Shown one piece after another: positions 32,140-44,200 of a DNA stretch of 64,000 nt. Under the pieces are notes generated by a model that did no database searches, had not been told where the DNA came from, and saw only the letters and a program-made list of their open reading frames with translations. The position numbers and the translations under genes are program-made. The stretch comes from Erodium maritimum (lineage: Eukaryota; Streptophyta; Magnoliopsida; Geraniales; Geraniaceae): the NCBI GenBank assembly GCA_963921825.1, contig OY997595.1, positions 68,045,879-68,109,878 on the forward strand, given 5' to 3'. Position 1 is the stretch's first letter; each line of letters opens with the position of its first letter.

Positions 32140-33017
32140 ACAAATGTTATTTGTTCGTCTTAATAACTATCTTTCCCTCTAAATAATTTTAAATTCATGA
32201 TCAACCAGACTTTTTATGTATCGAAGTCGAACCCACAAATAAGTCGCTTATACAATGTTTAAGTGACCAATGAACAATTCATGTCCTTATCTGATACATA
32301 AATGTTGGCCATTTTTTTTGTATGTTGGTGCAACTCAAATCTAAAATATTATTTATCAAAAAAGAAGAAGAGAAATATAGGGTTTTTCTCTCAAATTCCC
32401 TCAGCGCCCTCAGCGGTCGATCTATCGCCTCCACTCCGCCCCCTCTTCCGATCTTCCTCTGTCCCGCTACTACCAACTATGGAACCACAACAAGTACGCC
32501 CAACATCACTTACCACATCCTGCCTACCATCTGCCCGCCCTACTATAAGTCGTCTAATACGATGGGGACCTTGGATACTTCCGAGGGAAGAGCCCATCCA
32601 TACCATCAAATATCGGCACAAAGTCCACCAAAAAAATGATATGCAATCAGTCTAGGGAGCGACCTACCACGTCGAATTCTCGTCGATTACCACCAAGTAA
32701 GTTTAATTGAACCAATGAGAACAGGGATGAGTCGATTCTCCGTTGAATGCCGTCGGAGAAACTGGTGAAGGAAAACCTCCAAGTAACTGCTAAGGTGAGA
32801 CCGATGGTGGAGGCTCCACCACAAACCCATATTAGGGCGCCCACACCCAACTCCAGGACCGAGGACGATCAGGATACCATGCACGATTTGTATTTTGTGT
32901 TTGCATTTGTGTGCTCATGCATCATTTCATATAACAAAAATGGATAAAAAATATAAAAAAATTACAAAAAATAAAATAAAAATAAATACAAAGATAAAAA
33001 AGAATAACCATACAAGT
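32140..33017. other. Spacer, no gene recognised
   Basis: From about 32364 to 32860 the sequence is C-rich and resembles the leader of a retroposon or mRNA, with short open frames (32322-32639) that show no known domain. The A-rich stretch at 32935-33002 could be a poly(A) end of a plus-strand retroposon. I cannot identify it. Confidence 0.3.
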
Positions 33018-35613
33018 TATCCTGTAAAACCCGCCCCGGTTTAAAAGAATTATTTTGTTAAGTTATTCGATTTAAATCGTTGTGGTTGTTTTTTTTGGAA
33101 CGAGTGCTTCCTAAAGAAAAAAAAGGGGAAAGAGTAAGCTGACTGGGCCGGTCAGGTCCGGGCCCAAATCAGAAAAAATCAATCAAGCCCAAAGCCCGAC
33201 TTTATAAACCCATTTTAGGGTTTCAATCAGTATTTTTCCTCTCTTGCTTTGCGCAGCCACCCTCCCACTCGGTCGTCTCTCTCTCTCTATCCAGATCTCC
33301 TCTACGCCGATTTCGTCGGATTGGATTGTAAATCAAAACGTACGCGGCGGAGATTCGGTGTTTCCGGCACCAGGGGACTCCTGCAGTTCGTCACCAGGGG
33401 CTCTAACTCGCCCTCACAAACGGTGAAGGCTGTTCTCGACCTCGAACGAGTTAACATCGATGACGAATCGCCTTCTCAATCCGATTCGAGACAGAAGACT
33501 TGGACTTGGCGGAGTTCGCCTGAGAAGACCGGAGTTAGGCCAGGACGTCAGCAGCTAGGAGACGCAGCTGTCGGTTCATCTTGAGGTAGGGAAAGTAGCG
33601 AATACCGCTTTAATTACGGAAAGTTACTAGTATGCATGACTAGGGTTAATAATAAAAACCGGGAAGATCATAGTTTGGCATGTAGGATACGAACAACTAG
33701 TGTAGATGTTGAACTGTGAACATTTACGTTTTCTGTATTGGGAATTGCCGTGCTGGTAGATTCGGGCCATGTCGTGCCTGTAGGATTGTTTGGTGAGTGT
33801 GCCTGCTGGTTTGCCTTGTGTTGATTGAACGACTAATAAGTAACGAACATGAAAAAGAGTAGAATTGAACTAGTGATGCATATTGATGACCTGTGTGTTT
33901 ATTTCCTGTTTATTCGATATGTTGAATTGTGGGATGGTTGGGGATTTGATACCGGTTAAGCCGGTGGGGTTACCACCTGGAGTGTGGAGACGGTAAGTTA
34001 TGGTAAGTACGTGACGGTTTTAGGGTGGTTAAGAATCTAATAAAATCGTTTCGTTGTTGCATCTTGTGACTATGTGTGGGCAAGTGTGCCATGTTTGATT
34101 TCGTGAACCCTTGTCTGTGATATGACCGGGTGAGTGATAGACCGGGTGTATGCTAAGATGGTTCGGCTGTTATACCGAGACCATCAATGATTGTGCTGTG
34201 TGCAAAACCCTGCTTTTGTGTTCAAGAGACGGCGTAGCCGGGAGGGTACCGTTATCGAGTGTTTAGTTTTGGTATAGTGTGTTGAGGCTAGGATGGCGTG
34301 ATCACCCCGATGACTTGTAGCCCGGGATGGGGTTGACAGAAGGGTGTACCGGTTCGATACGTATGTTGAGTTTTGCCCTTCGTCTGTGTGAGGAGGAAGA
34401 TATCGTGACTGATGCTGTGTGTTCCGGTGCGATATACGTGCCCTTCGTCTGTGTGAGGAGGAAGATATCGTGACTGATGCTGTGTGTTCCAGTACGATAT
34501 AAGTGGCTGTGTGCATTCGGTGGAGTTGACTCCCGTGTAAGACATCGGACTGAGGAATTTCTGGTCGAGGACGTTACCCTTCGTCTGGGTGAGGAGGAAG
34601 ATATCGTGACTGATGTTGTGTGTTCCAGTACGATATGAGTGACTGTGTGCAATTGGCTTAGTGCATCCAACGACGTTGGAACTGTTTTACGATATCCGTG
34701 TGTATCTCGATGTGTGCCCTTTCTTGTTGTTTGACTTTGTGCAATTCTTTTAAGTATGTTTCTGACTTTGTGAAAGTGGATCGGTAACCTGGTGTCGGGA
34801 CTGAGGCTTTGTGTTCCGGTGCGACATAAGTGGACGGGCTGTGATAGCCGGAGACGTTCGAAATGGTTAGACTATGTTTAGGGTGGGTCTGTTGTGTGCG
34901 TTGTGCGTGTCGTTGTGCGTGTCGTTGTGCTTTGTGAGTTGCCTGCTGTGTGTGCCGTTCGAGCGGTCTAGCTTTGTACCTTGGGTTAAGTGTGACTTTG
35001 GGCTTGTGAGAGTGTTGGGTGACTCGAGATGGTTGTACCTGATTCTTGTGTTACAATGCGAGTTCGCACGTGTGGCCGGTTGTGAGATAACTGTAGGCGT
35101 TGTTCTTGAGAATTGTTAGGTGATGGGCATCAAGAGCTAGTTGTGGAAATTGGTATGAGTTCAGTTTGTTGGGAGTTTGTGTTACGGGTTGTGCCTGATG
35201 GAAGGCTAAGTGTTGTCCTGGAGTAATTGTGTTAATTCGACTTTTAATAGTTGGGCCTTACTAGTATGCCATAATTGGTCGGTTATCGTGTTGTTGAACT
35301 GTGGTTCAGATCCTTAACTACTCTTCCTACTGAGCGTAAGCTCACCCCCCTGCTTTGTTGTGTTTCAAGTGTTGAGTGGGATCCGTACTAGCAGGACTCT
35401 CTGAGCTTGGGAACTAGCGAGGGTTTAGCTGGTGTCTAGCAACGTACCGTTAACTGTTGAACTTTTTACAGTTGTTTTATTGAGACTGCGGTGTTGTTGA
35501 AAGTTTTAAACTACTATTTGAGACTGTTTTGGCTTTACTTTCCTTTAAATTTATTATCGTTTTAGTTCACGTCTCGAGTCCGGTCAAAACCGGATTTGGG
35601 GCGTGACATATCC
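33018..35613. mobile_element. Solo LTR, 2.59 kb, with TATCC target duplication
   Basis: Starts TGTAAAACCCGCCCCGG and ends GGATTTGGGGCGTGACA (33023-35608), bracketed by TATCC on both sides. No gag-pol sequence inside. It contains tandem copies of a 65-bp unit at about 34374-34640 (CCCTTCGTCTGTGTGAGGAG). The 5-bp duplication and TG...CA ends define a solo LTR left by recombination. Long-LTR gypsy type is inferred from length and termini. Confidence 0.85.
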
Positions 35614-36098
35614 TTCTCCAAATTCGTGGTCCTCTATATATAGTCCTTCGAGACCCTTTTTTTCTTCTCAAATTCGGATTGGAAAAGAAAATTTTCCTTT
35701 TCTTAAGTAGAAAACACGCCTGGAAGTCGGAAAGTCACGCACGAGCCTGATAGAAAGCTGTAATAGTCTTGGGCCCTTGAAGAAAATTTTAGATCTCTGA
35801 ATTCCCTTCGATTTGACATAAAATATTAGGTCCTAGGAGTTCGTATAAAAACGTTATGCCCTTCGCAAAATCAGTCAGCCTCCAAAACTCCTTAAGTTCA
35901 TTTTAGTCATTTTTCGATCAAAGAACCTACAAAACACAATGACAGACACAATACGATTAACAAGAGAAAATTGGACCAAATTATCCAACCCCACACTAAA
36001 AAACTGAAGAATATGGGCTAAAAACATTTATGTTTGAGTAATAATAAACAGACTGCACCCCTCACACTGAATCCCCTTGCTAGTAATAATAATATATG
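35614..36098. other. Spacer, no gene
   Basis: Mixed AT-rich sequence. A phrase at about 36048-36098 (GACTGCACCCCTCACACTG ... CTTGCTAGTAATAATAA) is repeated at about 40078-40359 on the other side of the Harbinger pseudogene. Confidence 0.4.
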
Positions 36099-39000
36099 TT
36101 AGAGCATGTACAGTGATGCATTGTGGAGAGGGGAAACAAACTCGACACATCGAGAAATGACCTGACACAACGAGCTGTGACAAGCTGGTGCGTCGGGGGT
36201 GGGGTAGGCTGGGTGGGTGGGTGGGGGAGCGAGGAAGCAGGGACACGTGGCTGTACCAGCTAGTTGCAACCCCCTCAACTACTGCCGTATGGATGCAACA
36301 ACTAGTTGCAACCCCAATCAACTATTGTCGCGTTAAAGAAACGGGTAGTTATAGCCCAACCTCTAAAAAATCAATTTTAAACCCCTATAAATACAACACC
36401 TCTAGAAATAACTACTCACACCTCTTCTTTCACATTCATATCTCTTGTACTCTCATATTTCAACTACTCACACATTTTCCACATGGATCCAATGGTCGAT
36501 TCGAAACAATTCGGGGAGCAACTAGGAGAGGCGATTAAGAATTGTGGGTGCGCTAGCTGCGCTTCAATCAAGTACGCGAAAATTTCGAAATAGAGGACAT
36601 AATGAAGTGCATGAGCGTTTGATGGCCAACTACTTCATACAACAACCAGTGTAGAACGAGCAAACTTTTCGACGTCGATTCTGAATGAAAAGGGATCTTT
36701 TCCTCCGCATTATGCATGTATTAAGTGAAAGGGACTTGTACTTCTGTCAACGACCCGATGTAGTCGAGAATGTTGATTTTTCTCCCTATAAAAAAGGCAC
36801 TGCATCTCTTTGTCAATATGATTTTTCTCCCTATAAAAAAGGCACTGCATCTCTTTGTCAAAAAAGGAACCGAATATTTATGTCGCCCGACTAAAGATGA
36901 CATGAGGCGTATATTAGAAGTCAATGAAGCACATGACTTTCCGGGGATGTTAGGTAGCCTTAATTTTATGCATTGGGAATAGAAGAACTGATAGCGTGAA
37001 CGGGTCAAGTTTCACGGAGAGACCATAGAAACGTCCCAACAATCATGTTGGAAACCGTTGCAAGTTAAGACTTGTGAATATGACATGCATTGTTCGGTGT
37101 CGCAGGATTGAACAACAACATCAATGTGCATAATCAGTCAGCATTGTTCGTCGATGCTATAAAAGGGTTTGTCTCACCTGTAAAATAAATCGTCAAGAGT
37201 AATGAGTATTCAATTGATGATATGTCACGCCCCAAATCCGGTTCTTGCCCGGACTCAAGGCATGCCTAGTAATAAACGATTAAAAAGACAATAATTCAAC
37301 ATTTAGTTCCTAAAAATCTCCAATAAGAAACTCAAATCCACAAACTCAGTTTAAAACACAAATAACCCTTCAGGGGTGTAATAATAATTCTCCACAAGGT
37401 TTGTTCAAAACAGAAAAGTGATAAAAACGAAGTCTCTACAATGCACCCACACCGAGAAGCTCCCGAGCTTCTACTCCTCAATCAAGCCTGTAAACACAAC
37501 AATAAACTCATAGGGGTGAGCTTGCGCTCAGTAGGGAAAACACATAACAAGGTGGACCTTAAACTCAATAATTTCATCAGCAAAGTCAACATATAAATCT
37601 TAACAATCACAAGCAATAGGTAAACCGATCAATGCCGTGGCACATGGAGTCACCACCCTCCGATCCACATATGATGTGTCCTCTCGGATTTTCCCTCCAA
37701 CCCAGAGGAGACGCATATCATTGAGACTATCGGAAACACCCTTCAGGGCACATATCGTCGGAAGTCCCAGAAACGTCTCCAAAGGATTTTAGGTCCTCGG
37801 GAACCAAGGCACTACTCCCATAGGAAGAGTACACTTGGGCAATTCGATAATAAACAGTTAATAATTGAATAACACACTCAAACCGAAACACGAAGCAATC
37901 CAATTCCAACAACCACCAATTCATTGCCACGCATAACTCACACATCACCAATTCACCACAACACACAGTCCACGAATTCACATAACCACAACACACCAAT
38001 CACACAATCAATAAACTTACCGTTCACGTACCAGTCTCGAACCAACGGGGCATCGATCACCTGATTGCACCGCTCGGTACAACCAGTCATACTCGATGCT
38101 CCAAGCAACCATTTAAGTAAAACAAGTAATCATTCGAATACAATCAACGATCAAGTACGAGTTTAATCAACCAATCATAAAAGCCTTCAAACGAGCATTC
38201 AAACATGCAATTCCACTAGTTCCATTAGACTCTTTAGCCTATCCACTAAGCAAACAACAACCAAGCATGTGATCCTAACACGCAACTAATCCGAGGGCTT
38301 TGCCAAGGCTCCTCTACCAGACAAACAATTCCCAAGTATTGAAAGCGAATTACACTAGTGATTGGCATCCTAATCGTTCACAACTAGACACTTCCGGTTA
38401 TTAGTAATTTGAAAGACAATTATGCTAGTTATTCGCATCCTATAGGCGTTTCTAGGACCTTTCCGATTTTATTAGCCTAACATGCATACTAAGCATCATA
38501 AACGAGGGGTTAAGGCTTTCCCTACCTCGAGGTCTTCCTCTCAACACTCTGATGATAAGCCCGGTGGTCACCTCTCCGTTCTTCACTCGGGTCCCGGCGT
38601 GATAAGTGCTCCTCTAACTCGTGTCCACGTTCTTCCTCCTTTCCTAGCTTGGTTCCAAGGTTTTGAACCACCAAAAGACACAAATTAGTTTCCTCAACCA
38701 AGTGTTCTTCTCCTCAAAACACACAACAATGTTGAGAAATAGATCAAGGTTTGAAGAGGAAGTGTGGGAATCAAATTGAGCTAAAAGGAAGGGTTTTGGG
38801 CTCTGGGGATCTGATCCGGAATGCCATACGGACCGTGTGGCTAGCCGTGCCGGAACATGGCACGGACCCTGTCACAGGCCGGCCCGGAATCCAGCGCGGA
38901 ACGCGTCACAGACCGGCCCGGAGAGCGACACGGACCGTATCAGGTTCCGTGCCGGACTCCCGCCCGTTCCGTGCCGGGTGCCGTGCCGGTACCAGGCCCG

Positions 39001-40095
39001 TTCCGTGCGGCATGCCGTGCCGGTACCTGGCCCGGTCCGGGTCAGATCCCGTATCAGACCTGACCAGCTCCTTCCCATTTCTTCCCCAACTCGAATTTCA
39101 CCAAAAACTCAACACAAGCTCCATTTCTAAACTCTCCTAGCTCCAAAATAATCAACCAAAGATACCCAGCAGCTACACCCTCAATGGGTTCATCAAACTT
39201 TATCCAAAACTCAATCCAACAACCTACTTCACTACTTCTTCTCCAAGCAATCAAACAAATAAGCAAGTTCTTCAACTTTTAAGCCAAAACCCACAAAACC
39301 CAAAGATTGTAAGTGGAAGAAATGGAGAGTTGAGAGCATCTTTACCTCTAGATAGTTGAGATGGAGAAGATGAAGTGAAAATGAAGGTAAAAGGACCAAG
39401 AACAAGCTCCAAAATTCAAGCTTTCTTCTCTATCTTCTTCCTCAAGAAAGTGAGCTCCTCCTCTCCTCTCTACTAGTGAATTTCGGCTGCAACAAGAGGA
39501 AATAGGCTGAATTGTTGCTCCCTTTCCTTTAAATGACCTAAAATGTCAATTTACTCAAAAGCCCTTAAGGTCTTATCCCTTTAAAGGTAACTTAGGAGGG
39601 TATGAGGGTCATTTGAATCCTCTACTCTCATCCTCCAAGCCAAGCATGACAAGTGTCATGTGTGGTCACTCCTATTTAATAATTTTCCAGCTTTCCAAGA
39701 TTTATCGACAAATAACCGATAGTAAGCCCGAGTTTGACCGACAGTTGACTTTAACAATATTACAGTCAAACTGAAGGAAACGACCCAACTAAGCTAACCG
39801 TGCTAATGGCTAAGCTTTTTGGGCCCCGGAAAGGTCCCGACTGACTTTCCGAGTCATCGGTTGACTTTTCCGGCCGAAAGTCAAACTTAGCTAGGATTCA
39901 CCGGTTCGACCGGGGGCGGGTCTTACAATGATATATATCCGACGTATATTGTATTTGTGAAAATAATATCGACTCCACAACTATTGATTTCTTTCTTACG
40001 GGATCATGAATCTCAGCGAGGTTATGTCGTAAATCTCGCCGGTAGATAAGACAACATCCGTAACACTTGCACAAACGGACTGCACCCCTCACACT
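36099..40095 (+). pseudogene. PIF/Harbinger transposase pseudogene split by a solo LTR
   Basis: A TTA (36099-36101) followed by GAGCATGTACAGTGATGC marks the left terminus. The coding remnant runs from about 36483 to 37216 and resumes at 39934. Recognisable pieces are RFRMKRDLFLRIMHVL (frame slightly interrupted), FSPYKKGTASLCQ, DFPGMLGSLNFMHWE and, across the LTR junction, YSIDDIYPTYIVFVK. In HARBI1-type nucleases the MLGS-x-D-C-MHW aspartate is catalytic; here it is Asn. FSPYKKGTASLCQ is duplicated by a 45-bp in-frame repeat (36775 onwards). Several stops follow. The right terminus is not found. Confidence 0.75.
37217..39933. mobile_element. Solo LTR, 2.7 kb, with ATGATA target duplication, inverted relative to 33023
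   Basis: Starts TGTCACGCCCCAAATCCGG and ends GGGCGGGTCTTACA (37223-39927), with ATGATA on both sides. Orientation is opposite to the LTR at 33023. A GC-rich internal stretch at about 38820-39060 repeats CGGCCCGGA-type motifs, which produces long but meaningless open frames in several phases. No internal retroelement genes. Inserted into the Harbinger transposase pseudogene. Confidence 0.85.
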
Positions 40096-40348
40096 GTGAA
40101 CCACCTTGCTTTTTTTTGACGAAAAGCGGGAGGCATCAATTTTATATATCAATCAACGTTATACGTACAATCTGATGAAAGCGCACAAGCAAACAGTAAA
40201 ATTACAGACTCCAAACTAACAAGCCTATAAATAATATTACTGAAACTCCCTACTAGAACGCACATAGGACGCCCTAGAACGTGCAACCTCGTGCACGTCA
40301 AAAGTGCACCAACGTGCACACGGAACCGTGCCAGTGAACCACCTTGCT
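40096..40348 (-). mobile_element. Short retroposon with 15-bp target duplication
   Basis: GTGAACCACCTTGCT occurs at 40096-40110 and 40334-40348. The 223-bp insert begins with a T-run on the plus strand, so its poly(A) tail points left. It could be a SINE or a strongly 5'-truncated LINE; no clear RNA polymerase III boxes were identified. Confidence 0.75.
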
Positions 40349-40350
40349 AG

Positions 40351-40846
40351 TAATAATAAGGGTTAAATATCGAAACTTACTCTTAAGTATTGGTCACGAA
40401 CACTACACTACCCACGTTTTCAAAATGAACACTACACTACCTTTAAGTATTGGTCACACGATTTTGTTAGTAAAAATGGACGGAATTTTCCATTCCGTTA
40501 GTCATATGACCTCAAGTGTCATATAATGGATGGTAAAATGACGTTTTTTTCCCTTAAGTATTTAACCTCTATACATTTTATAAGGAGCAATAACGAGGGT
40601 GCAGTGGTAATGTTCCTTATAAAATGTGTAGAAGTCATATAATTAAGGGGAAACGTCATTTTACCATCCATTATATGACACTTGAGGTCATATGACTAAC
40701 GAAATGGAAAATTCCGTCCATTTTTACTAACAAAATCGCGTGACCAATACTTAAAGGTAGTGTATTGTTCATTTTGAAAACGTAGGTATTGTAGTGTTCG
40801 TGACAAATACTTAAGAATAAGTTTCAATATTTAACCCTAATAATAA
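40351..40846. mobile_element. Fold-back MITE family C, perfect 9-bp target duplication
   Basis: GGGTTAAATATCGAAAC to the inverted GTTTCAATATTTAACCC (40360-40837, 478 bp), flanked by TAATAATAA on both sides. Arms of roughly 200 bp pair, including CATATGACCTCAAGTGTCAT. Sister of the copy in OBL-a intron 3. Confidence 0.92.
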
Positions 40847-40904
40847 TATATGTTAGACTACATCATACATGACATATATCTTCAGAAAAGGATAACATTT
40901 ATTG

Positions 40905-41150
40905 GAGACATGATAACAAAAAGAATCAAATTTATAATACGAATCGAGTCCCAAGAAGCATCCTGCCCAGGATGGGTCGAGAGAAATAATGAGCATATGC
41001 AATTGGTTAGAAAATGAAATAAAAACAATAAACACGTGACAATATTACAATGTTTTTGTCTCTCAATCATCAATAGTAATCATAGAAAGAAAACAAACCT
41101 CACCTATATGCACTTGCATTATATCATTGGACCCACGGTCGGATCCACAC
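40905..41150. repeat. Repeat shared with 22145-22425
   Basis: Same order of phrases as the copy downstream of the GDH-like gene (ATCGAGTCCC, AGAAGCATCCTGCCC, AATGAGCATATGCA, AACACGTGACAAT). Divergence is moderate, so the duplication is not recent. Confidence 0.6.
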
Positions 41151-41259
41151 GGGTAATCGTCTCGGTTCTCGAAAAGTTTCATAAAATCTAGGAGGTCAGT
41201 TATTTAATTTCTTAATTTAATCTGTTTTTATCATAAATAATATAAGAAAACTCTTTTTT

Positions 41260-44200
41260 AGTACCGTCTAACCTGGGGGTGTGGGCACATCTTAAAAAAC
41301 CTACTCTCATCCTTTAGAAAGCCTCTAGTCGCTAGGAAGCTCTCCTTTGTCATCGTCGCTCCTGCGCCGCCTACAGCTCCTGTGGAAATTGTAGTCCTCG
41401 TGTTTCTCAGTCCCATCCGGTCGCTACCTTCGCAGATCACGCCTGGTGTGGGGATATATACCGATGGGATTGGATCCCCTTACCACATCCTTCGTCTTCC
41501 CTCTCCCCCGCCGTCCCTCCTGTGATCTCGCTGGCTGCTAGTCCGATCGCCATGGAACCCCCGAGTCTCTTCTCTGCCGATATCGGTTGGGTTCTCTAAC
41601 GCGAGGTGTGTCTCATTCTCTGCCACTCGACAAATCGGTGCAGGGATTTGGGGTGCACTACGACGCACGCCACGTAGCGGCCCCTCTCCGTCCGAACACT
41701 ACCCTGTCTCCTTGGGCTCACCACGACCTTGCTCTGGTGGTAGGGGTGGACGACACGCAGCCTAGATGTGCGTCTACGAAGTCTGCACCCTCTCGCTCGC
41801 ATGGAGGCGGGGATGGTCAGGGACATGACGGAAAAAGCGACCTTCTCCTCGGTCACGATAGTAAGGACCCAATTCCACCACCTGGTCCGCGACCTCTACG
41901 GGGTAAGGCGGAGTACGGTGGAAGCTTCATCCACGTTTTTTCGGTGTGGCTGGGCACGGAGGCGGAGTAGGGTTTGGATACCCTGTAGCAGAGTCGTTCC
42001 CGGTCCTGCTTATGGGACTGGTGGCCCTCTCCCTCGGGAATCGAGGATGGAGGCGTTAGAGCACATGGAGACCACTGTTCGGGGGAGAGTCCATACGTCG
42101 GCCTCAATACGGTACCCTCAGACTCATCTCTCGGCGTATCAGAGAGGTCTACCGCGGTACAATGCAGCCAGAGGATCGCGCCCCCGCGTCAGACGCCCTG
42201 TGGTTCACCAATCTTTTCCTGTGGGGGTAGCCCCGCAATCCTATGGGGATTTTGGTGTTGATGTTGATGCGGTGGATTGGGAGCTGGAGCCTGTGGAACC
42301 AACCCTAGTTACAATGGATCCTATACCTACGGCTCGGTTACCTCGAGGAAGGGGGACTGGGGTAACAATGGGCCCGGTACCTAACCCGGGTCCTCGAGCC
42401 ACCCCTTGGGATGTCAGCCAGGTGCCCGCGATAAGCCTCCCTGGGTGGTCCTATCACGCCCCAAATCCGGTTTTGACCAGACTCGAGACGTGAACTAAAC
42501 GAAATAAATAAAAGAGCAATTTTAATATCAAAAAAGGGGGTCTCAAATAACAGTTTAAAAGCTCCAAATCACCACATGAGTCAACAGTTTAGTAAAAACC
42601 ACAAAATAAATAAGCTTAACGGTGAATAAATACTACGTCTCTAGACAACTAGACAAGACACTCGCTAGCTCCCAAGCGCCGAGAATCCCGCTAGCACAAA
42701 TCCCACTCAAGACCTGTAAAACAACAAGGTAAAGGGGTGAGCTTTCGCTCAGTAGGAAAAGTAGTTAAGGCGATGAGTATTCGCTCACCACCACGAGTAA
42801 CTGTCCAATTAGGGCATACTAGTAAGGCACAACCCTAATGACCTCCACGGAGGACACAAAATCACAAGACACTTACATGACCACTATCACGTTGTACTCA
42901 CATCACTTAACCAAACATCAATCATACCGTACACAGTGAAACAATCATACGTCCCGTACCGCAGTCCCCGAACTCCGCCGGCTGTACACAGCCCGACTCT
43001 ATCATATCATACCGGAACACACATCGTCGGCCTAGATATCTTCCCGGAAATCCGTCGGGGCACCATCACAATACATCGTACCACAATACACCATCAGCCA
43101 AGATGTCTTCCCGGAAATCCGTCGGGGCATAAACACGACACCTAGTGCCAAATCACAAACCGTCGGCCTAGATGCCATACACCAGCATACCCCCTCGATG
43201 TAGGTATCATACCAGAATAACACACCGGGGGACCGCACATACGTGGGACCACACCGTCGGCCTAGGTACAACACTACACCGGCGTACCCCCTCGGTGTAG
43301 GTACCATACCAGAATACAACTCCTCTTGGAACACACATCAAGATAGTAACACGCATCATAATGCCATAGATCAATCACGGCTTACCAAGCCCACCAATCT
43401 TACCACGACACGTCACGTCGGTCTATCAATCACCCGATCATATCACAGCCATCAGTTCATGTCATAACAACCATGGCACACTTGCCCAAGCATATCAACG
43501 CACTAGATCGAGCATATCATAGCATGATTCTCAATCTAACAACGAATAAATCACACATCATGTATCTCAATCAAAGATCATGGCATTTCAATCAACACAC
43601 AACTTAAGGGCTCGGCATGGCCCACATGCATTTCTACAGCACGACAATCCCAAACTTACGGCTCGACATGGCTCGTAAGCTAACCCTCATTTCACTCGTT
43701 CCTCACATTCTAATCATGCAATTCTAACAATTTAATCAAGTAATTACGACCTATAGGCATACTAGTAACTTTCCACAATTAAACCGGTATTCACTACTTT
43801 CCCTACCTCAAAAGCAATCCAATCCTAGCAGCGGACGACCTGGCTAGCTTCCTCCCCGTCACTTCACGAGGACCAACCGTCTCCTCCTCCATCAAGCTTG
43901 GGTCCAAAGTCTTGGATTACAAAACAAATTGCGAATCAAAACCAATTCAGTTGCTTTTTTAACGAGAAACAACAAAATTAAGCCTGAAAGTCAAACATGG
44001 GCTAAAAGGGAAATGGGCCGGAATAAGGCCCAATCAGGGTGTCCCACAGGCCCGGAAATAGACCCGGCCCGCGCAGCACACCGGCCCGGAACCCGACCCG
44101 GCCCGCGCAGCACACCGGCTCGGAACCTGACCCGGCCCGTGCAGCACACCGGCCCGGAACCAGGCACGGTCCCTTCCTTTTCCTTGCTTCTTCCTCAACC

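Noticed and set aside
34184..34670. Reverse-strand frames with repeated HSISHDIFLLTQTK-like residues
   Set aside because: They reflect the 65-bp tandem repeats of the LTR, not a repeat protein.
38751..39140. Overlapping long open frames on both strands in a GC-rich block
   Set aside because: They arise from CGGCCCGGA-type tandem repeats inside a solo LTR; being open in several phases at once argues against coding.
41768..42493. 241-codon open frame as a host gene
   Set aside because: Its end lies in the solo LTR, other frames are open too, and the block ends in poly(A); a retroposon origin is more likely.
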